Shown piece by piece: positions 14,992 through 19,521 of a stretch of DNA of 19,521 nt. The DNA lies in assembly GCA_964367945.1 (NCBI GenBank), contig CAYIZZ010000035.1:1-19521 (forward strand), given 5' to 3'. Both the position numbers and the translations under genes were made by a program. The notes under the pieces are model-generated. The model did no database searches. It saw only the letters and a program-made list of their open reading frames with translations, and was not told the origin of the DNA. This DNA is from JAAYCI01 sp964367945 (lineage in GTDB: Bacteria > Bacillota > Clostridia > Oscillospirales > Ruminococcaceae). Position 1 is the stretch's first letter. Every line of letters begins with the position of its first letter.

Positions 14992-15042
14992 AAAATTAAA
15001 TAATTTTACATTTTATTCACATTTCAAGGAGGAAGTGCCTGC

Positions 15043-16215
15043 ATGCCAAAACTACTAATTATCAGTTACGATGCCTTGGGCGACAGCGAATTCCATCGTT
15101 TGCTCACATACCCAAACTTTGCATCTTTGGCCGCACGTTCGGCGATCCATCGCAGTGTTCCTTCCTTGTTTTTAACAAACACCTATCCTGTGCACACTTC
15201 GGTGGTCACCGGCCGTCCTGCATCAGAGCACGGCCTGATAAACAATACCGATCCTTTCCCGGCCCGTCATCCGCATTGGTGGTATCAAGCACATCGTATC
15301 AAATCAAAAACCTTGTGGCATGCGGCAGCCGAAAAAGGGCTTTCTGTGGCCAGTGTGATGTGGCCGGTTACAGGTGGCGCAAAAGAAATCAGGTTTAATA
15401 TCCCCGAGCTCATGGCTCAGCCGGGTGAAAACCAAGTGCTTTTAAACCTGCGCTATGGTAGCAAGTTGTCTCAAATATCTCTTTTTCTTAAGTATCGCCA
15501 TCTTCTTCGTGGCATATCCCAGCCTGCACGAGATAAGTTCGCCACTGCTTGCATGGCCGATATTCTAAAAAATAAAAAGCCTGATTTAGCCTTAATGCAC
15601 TTAACTGCATATGACAGCCTGTGCCATTATCACGGCGTCGGCTCGCCCGAGCTCAATCTAGCTTTAGAGTCACTGGACGAGAACCTTGGCACATTGCTAG
15701 GCGCTATAGATAAAGACACAAGCATCATCCTTTTCAGCGACCATTCCCAGCTACCCTCACAAACATCCATTTTGCCAAATAAGCTATTACATGAAAATAA
15801 TCTTTTAAATATAGACAATGACGGCATGTATCTTCAAAACAGTGGTAAAAATTGCTTTTTTGAATGTTGTGGTGGCAGTGCATTTTTGCATCCCGGTACC
15901 CTTACGCAGCAAGAAATATTAGACATAAAAGAAAAATCTTCTGCGCTCAGCGGCTTTTCTCGTTTTCTCACCTCGCAGGAAATGCATGTTTGTGGTAGGG
16001 AGCATCTACCTTTTGGTATGGCCGCCTTACCCGGATTTGCTTTTCATGCATATGAAGAACCCGATATGGCAAACCATGGATATCCCGCAGATTATGATAA
16101 CTACAATGTGTTTTACATGTCTTGCACCAGTGAGCATCCCTTTCAAGAAATATCGGGCGGAAGTTTACTGGATATTGCGCCTTTAGCGGCAAAGGTGCTT
16201 TCTTTAGATATATAG
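15043..16215 (+). CDS. Alkaline phosphatase superfamily, NPP-type phosphodiesterase/pyrophosphatase
   Basis: 390 residues of the nucleotide pyrophosphatase/phosphodiesterase branch. All two-metal-site residues are identifiable. D10 (ISYDALGD), nucleophile T47 (NTYPVHTSVVTG), D233 and H234 (FSDH) would hold one Zn2+. D191 and H195 (AYDSLCHYHG) plus H345 (ANHGYPAD) would hold the other. No signal peptide is present, so it is probably cytoplasmic, unlike many secreted relatives. AAGGAGGAA 8 nt before the ATG supports the start. The substrate is unknown; phosphodiester or pyrophosphate compounds are likely. The MFS gene follows after 91 nt without a terminator, so the two may be co-transcribed. 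Confidence 0.87.
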   Translation: MPKLLIISYDALGDSEFHRLLTYPNFASLAARSAIHRSVPSLFLTNTYPVHTSVVTGRPASEHGLINNTDPFPARHPHWWYQAHRIKSKTLWHAAAEKGLSVASVMWPVTGGAKEIRFNIPELMAQPGENQVLLNLRYGSKLSQISLFLKYRHLLRGISQPARDKFATACMADILKNKKPDLALMHLTAYDSLCHYHGVGSPELNLALESLDENLGTLLGAIDKDTSIILFSDHSQLPSQTSILPNKLLHENNLLNIDNDGMYLQNSGKNCFFECCGGSAFLHPGTLTQQEILDIKEKSSALSGFSRFLTSQEMHVCGREHLPFGMAALPGFAFHAYEEPDMANHGYPADYDNYNVFYMSCTSEHPFQEISGGSLLDIAPLAAKVLSLDI

Positions 16216-16306
16216 TTTCATCTTATATAAGTAAATTTCAGCTCGTTTTTACAAGTCCGGTATCTCTATGTCCTGTGCATCTCGTCATTAAAAAGGAGGA
16301 TCTCTA

Positions 16307-17614
16307 ATGCAACAAAATGATTCTACGCCATCTTCAAAAATTCGTCTGAAAACCATGACTCGCCAGGAAAAAAGCTGGATTCTTTATGACTGGGCAAACT
16401 CTGTTTATGCCACTGTCATGTTAGCCGCTGTATTCCCTATTTACTTTACCGGCATGGCTAACGAGCAACTTGGTAATAATTCCGGTGACTACTGGTGGAG
16501 TATCGGCTCCACCGTTGCCATGGCCACTATTGCCGTGCTTGCACCCATTGTTGGTGCATTCGCCGACTACAAGGGATATAAGAAAAAGATATTTATTTTC
16601 TTTTTATTCTTAGGCCTTGCTTTCACCCTTTATTGTGGTTTCACAAACAACTGGGTAGGCATGCTTATCGGTCATATCATATCCCATATCGGATTTTCCG
16701 GCAGTTGTCTTGTATACGACACATTCCTCACTGATGTCACGTCTGAAGATCGCGTGGATACCATTTCAAGCTATGGTTACGCTTTTGGGTATATCGGCGG
16801 CTCCACCATTCCATTCATTATTTCCATCCTTTTGATACAGTTTTTAGACATCACATTAGCTATTAGAATTTCTCTTGTAATCTCGGTGCTGTGGTGGGCT
16901 GTTTTTGCCATCCCAATGCTAAAAAATGTGCATCAAAACCACTATATGGAAAAACCCGAAAAAGGCATTTTAAAACAAACATTTATAAACGTCGGCCACA
17001 CAGCTAAACGTATTTTCCAAAACAAAAAAATCTTCTGGTTTGTTTTAGCCTATTTCTTTTATATCGACGGTGTTGGCACTGTTATCAATATGAGTACAAG
17101 CTACGGCACCACCCTCGGTCTTGACAGCGTCAGCATGATATTAGCTTTGCTTGTTACTCAGCTGGTTGCTTTCCCATGTGCCATATTATTCAGTCGTTTT
17201 TCTCAAAAATACGGCTCGTTGCGTATGCTTACCTTTGCTGTTATCATGTATTTTTTCATCTGCATCACCGGCTTCATCATGGGATTTGGACTGGAAGAAG
17301 GAATGTTTGGTATTCCTGTCGGACAAGTCCTATTTTGGATACTTGCCTTCATGGTAGGTACTGTTCAAGGTGGCATCCAAGCTATTTCACGCAGTCATTT
17401 CAGTAAAATGGTTCCACCTGAAAACTCCGGTGAATTTTTTGGATTTTTCGATATTTTCGGTCGATTTGCAGCAGTTATTGGCCCGGCGTTATATGCTTTC
17501 ACCCGTAGCACCACCGGCCGCAGTAGCTTTGCCATACTTTCAATCATATTACTTTTTCTTGTTGCTCTTTTAATTCTTCACACAAAACGTGATATTTTAG
17601 CACCAAAAGATTAA
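16307..17614 (+). CDS. MFS transporter, UMF1 / Atg22-like family
   Basis: 435 residues, about 12 membrane helices. The N-terminal SWILYDWANSVYATVML (23-39) is the signature of the UMF1 family of the major facilitator superfamily, which includes the yeast vacuolar amino-acid effluxer Atg22 and many bacterial proteins of uncharacterised substrate. Other family features are GAFADYKGYKKK after helix 2, and GTVQGGIQAISRSHFSKMVPP followed by GEFFGFFDIFGRFAAVIGP in the C-terminal half. AAAAAGGAGG supports the start. It follows the NPP-type enzyme gene on the same strand; export or uptake of that enzyme's product is an untested idea. A hairpin terminator follows. Confidence 0.9.
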   Translation: MQQNDSTPSSKIRLKTMTRQEKSWILYDWANSVYATVMLAAVFPIYFTGMANEQLGNNSGDYWWSIGSTVAMATIAVLAPIVGAFADYKGYKKKIFIFFLFLGLAFTLYCGFTNNWVGMLIGHIISHIGFSGSCLVYDTFLTDVTSEDRVDTISSYGYAFGYIGGSTIPFIISILLIQFLDITLAIRISLVISVLWWAVFAIPMLKNVHQNHYMEKPEKGILKQTFINVGHTAKRIFQNKKIFWFVLAYFFYIDGVGTVINMSTSYGTTLGLDSVSMILALLVTQLVAFPCAILFSRFSQKYGSLRMLTFAVIMYFFICITGFIMGFGLEEGMFGIPVGQVLFWILAFMVGTVQGGIQAISRSHFSKMVPPENSGEFFGFFDIFGRFAAVIGPALYAFTRSTTGRSSFAILSIILLFLVALLILHTKRDILAPKD

Positions 17615-17631
17615 TTATCACTAACATTAAT

Positions 17632-17677
17632 AAAAAAACATCTTGGAAACACAAACCATGTTTCCAAGATGTTTTTT
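17632..17677. terminator. Bidirectional rho-independent terminator
   Basis: Arms at 17638-17651 (ACATCTTGGAAACA) and 17659-17672 form a perfect 14-bp stem with a 7-nt loop, flanked by an A run on the left and a T run on the right. It lies between the convergent MFS gene and the small membrane protein gene and can terminate both. Confidence 0.92.
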
Positions 17678-17694
17678 ATATTTCATATACTCTT

Positions 17695-17937
17695 TTAAAA
17701 TGACATATCCACGCCCAGAACAAAACGCAAATAAAGGAAAAACCCACCCATTGCAATGAATATCACGCCCAAGATACGTGCAGTAACAGGCCAGTGTTTT
17801 GGTGGAACCGGATCTCTACCCTTACTGCCTAAAGTGTACATTTTGCCTGGTACTATCACCATGCCAATACCCGACAACAACGTAAGCACCTCTACTAATA
17901 AAAACCATATATCTATAAATCCGTTCATCTGACTCAT
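17695..17937 (-). CDS. Small two-helix membrane protein (DUF6199-like)
   Basis: 80 residues with two hydrophobic helices (about 10-31 and 53-72). They are joined by a polar loop with GSKGRDPVPPKHWPVTARILG, the RxxG at the start of helix 2 resembling DUF6199-type proteins. Function is unknown. GGGGGA lies 9 nt before the ATG, and a second ATG three codons in is possible. A TATAAT at 18000-17995 on the minus strand could start its transcript, with a poor -35. The coiled-coil protein gene lies 69 nt upstream on the same strand. Confidence 0.75.
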   Translation of the reverse strand: MSQMNGFIDIWFLLVEVLTLLSGIGMVIVPGKMYTLGSKGRDPVPPKHWPVTARILGVIFIAMGGFFLYLRFVLGVDMSF

Positions 17938-18006
17938 CTGAAAGTTCCCCCATCATTCTACTTTTATCACCACGTGCGCTACCAATACCCATCCATTATA
18001 TCGTGT

Positions 18007-18498
18007 CTAGCCGAAAAAATCCAGGAAACTCCGCATTCTCTCAACCACCACTTGTAGATCTTCAATACTTTGATTTAATTTTTCAAAGTCCACATCAGCC
18101 AACCCGTCTTCCATTTCGCTGATAGCATCATTTAGGTTTTCAAAATCAATCGAGCTAACATCTTCAAGGGTGCTTTCCAGCTGTTCCATACTATCCGAGG
18201 CCGTTTCCATCAGCTCTGGCAGCTCATCGGTGGTTTTGACCACAGTTGCATTCAGCTGATACATTCCTATCGCAACCACCAACACCAGCGCCGCCATCAG
18301 CCCTGACATTATGCTCCGGCTTTTGTTTAGCTTTTTATTTTGATCTATCTGCTGGCGCATCAAGTCTTCCATGGTGCTAAGCCGCTGTATCAGCTCATCT
18401 GTTTTCGAGTTATCGCTTTCACTTTTCAAAGAATCCACTTCTTTTTTTATTTCTTCCACCGTGGTTTTTTGCGCATTGTCTTTGTTAATATTTTCCAT
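18007..18498 (-). CDS. Single-pass coiled-coil membrane protein of unknown function
   Basis: 163 residues from the ATG at 18498, preceded by AAAGGAG at 6 nt; a TTG at 18519 in the same frame is less likely because it lies upstream of that site. The N-terminal part (about 1-60) is charged and heptad-like, predicted coiled coil. One membrane helix follows (about 64-84, SIMSGLMAALVLVVAIGMY). The outside part (about 85-163) is acidic with long helices and a tandem repeat: IDFENLNDAISEMED and VDFEKLNQSIEDLQ. The arrangement suggests an oligomeric envelope protein or adaptor. No family recognised with certainty. It lies 59 nt downstream of the Ca2+-type ATPase gene on the same strand, so co-transcription is possible. 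Confidence 0.75.
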   Translation of the reverse strand: MENINKDNAQKTTVEEIKKEVDSLKSESDNSKTDELIQRLSTMEDLMRQQIDQNKKLNKSRSIMSGLMAALVLVVAIGMYQLNATVVKTTDELPELMETASDSMEQLESTLEDVSSIDFENLNDAISEMEDGLADVDFEKLNQSIEDLQVVVERMRSFLDFFG

Positions 18499-18557
18499 AT
18501 GTATCTCCTTTATTTTCAAGGTAAATGGAATTTCTCATACTGAAACTATACAAAAAT

Positions 18558-19521
18558 TTAGCTTTCACCTTTCAAAAGTCCCATTGCTTTAGCAATTTCC
18601 AGTACAGGCACAGGGACAATAGCAAGGCCAAGAGCAATAAGATACATCATCGGCTCCAGTGCTACCAGCTCAAACGCTGTGGCCAGCGGTGGTATAAACG
18701 CCACTGCCAGTGTCAGTCCAAGGCTAATCAGTGCAGCTTGGTTTAAGTATTTGTTTTTAAATACACCAATTTTAAATATGCTATGCCTTGAGCGCATATT
18801 GTAAGAATGGATAACCTGAGAAAACGCAAGTACTAAAAATGCCATGGTTTGGCCTGTGTGATCGCGCAAATACGCGTCAGTGATGGGATTGCCCAGGTTC
18901 CAAAAGTATCCAAGCGCGTATCCAGCCAGTGTCAGCGCTGCAAACATTGCACCTTGCAATACCACCTGTACACCAAGTCCATTCGCAAAAATACTTTCTT
19001 CTTTTTTGCGTGGTTTTCTTTGCATCACATCGTCTTCCACCTCTTCACGCCCCAGTGCTATTGCAGGAAGACCGTCTGTTACAAGGTTTATCCATAATAG
19101 TTGCATCGATACCAGTGGGCTTTCTCTCCAAGCCAGCATCGCCACTATCACGGTGATAACCTCGCCGATATTAGTACCCAGAAGATATCCAACCACTTTT
19201 TTAATGTTGTCATAAATACCACGACCTTCCTTCACCGCATCCACAATGGTGGTGAAGTTGTCGTCAGTCAATGTCATATCGGCTGCACCCTTGGCAACGT
19301 CAGTACCGGTGATACCCATTGCACAACCTATATCAGCCGCTTTCAGCGCCGGTGCATCATTCACTCCATCGCCTGTCATGGCAACAACCTGTCCTTTTGC
19401 CTGCCAGGCTTTCACTATACGTATTTTATCTTCAGGCGACACCCTAGCATACACTGCAATATCATACACTTTTTCTTGCAATTCACTCTCTTGCATCTGT
19501 GCCAGCTCTGCCCCTGTGATG
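18558..19521 (-). CDS. Calcium-type P-type (P2) cation-transporting ATPase, C-terminal part
   Basis: The frame is open to the right edge, which encodes ITGAELAQMQ just before the first visible Met, so the N-terminal two thirds lie outside. Visible parts: the end of the P-domain with VYARVSPEDKIRIV and the hinge TGDGVNDAPALKAADIG, then GITGTDVAKGAADM, then membrane helices M5-M10. M6 has LLWINLVTDGLPAIALG, whose N and D residues are Ca2+ ligands in SERCA/PMCA-type pumps, which supports a Ca2+ pump over other P2 types. LGTNIGEV in M5 fits the same group. The phosphorylated DKTG motif is not in the window. The C-terminus is short, without a calmodulin-type extension. Confidence 0.93.
   Translation of the reverse strand, partial: ITGAELAQMQESELQEKVYDIAVYARVSPEDKIRIVKAWQAKGQVVAMTGDGVNDAPALKAADIGCAMGITGTDVAKGAADMTLTDDNFTTIVDAVKEGRGIYDNIKKVVGYLLGTNIGEVITVIVAMLAWRESPLVSMQLLWINLVTDGLPAIALGREEVEDDVMQRKPRKKEESIFANGLGVQVVLQGAMFAALTLAGYALGYFWNLGNPITDAYLRDHTGQTMAFLVLAFSQVIHSYNMRSRHSIFKIGVFKNKYLNQAALISLGLTLAVAFIPPLATAFELVALEPMMYLIALGLAIVPVPVLEIAKAMGLLKGES

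Overview
The window reads as chromosomal DNA of an anaerobic, low-to-medium GC Clostridia-type Firmicute. The evidence is the Clostridial rnfCDGEAB gene order, strong AAGGAGG-type ribosome binding sites, consensus sigma-A promoters, a VanRS-like two-component pair and a short type I mannose-6-phosphate isomerase. I cannot name the genus. No tRNA, rRNA, insertion sequence, phage gene or CRISPR array is visible, and gene density is high with intact genes except where the window edges cut them.

Layout. Positions 1-2070 are on the minus strand: a MarR-type regulator overlaps a DegV (fatty-acid-binding family) gene that runs off the left edge, and manA lies upstream of both. A near-palindromic operator sits immediately downstream of the -10 box of a consensus promoter in front of the MarR gene, suggesting autoregulation. 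Positions 2071-5530 hold a regulatory intergenic region, an OmpR-type response regulator and a large polytopic VanS-like histidine kinase, ending in a strong hairpin terminator. Positions 5549-6875 are prfB (RF2) on the minus strand with its own terminator and promoter; it lacks the usual programmed frameshift.

The centre, 6911-13898, is the metabolic core. A protein with a prokaryotic RING-like zinc finger, a zinc ribbon and a DUF2628-like membrane domain lies 50 nt in front of a complete rnfCDGEAB operon, probably on the same transcript. Rnf is the membrane complex that couples ferredoxin:NAD+ electron transfer to Na+ or H+ translocation. Its RnfG is unusual: a long Pro/Glu/Thr-rich cytoplasmic N-terminal extension and two FMN-binding domains in tandem, the second with a degenerate flavinylation motif. 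A hairpin terminator closes the operon.

The right part, 13906-19521, holds housekeeping and membrane genes. On the minus strand, a YccF membrane protein overlaps a 5-formyltetrahydrofolate cyclo-ligase. On the plus strand, an NPP-type alkaline phosphatase superfamily enzyme is followed by a UMF1-type MFS transporter. The minus strand then carries a small two-helix membrane protein, a coiled-coil membrane protein with an internal repeat, and the C-terminal part of a Ca2+-type P-type ATPase cut by the right edge.

The most noteworthy items are the RING/zinc-ribbon/DUF2628 protein coupled to rnf, the two-domain RnfG with its extension, the frameshift-free prfB, and the autoregulated MarR-DegV pair that may be lipid-related. 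I see no clearly new multi-gene defence or mobile system.
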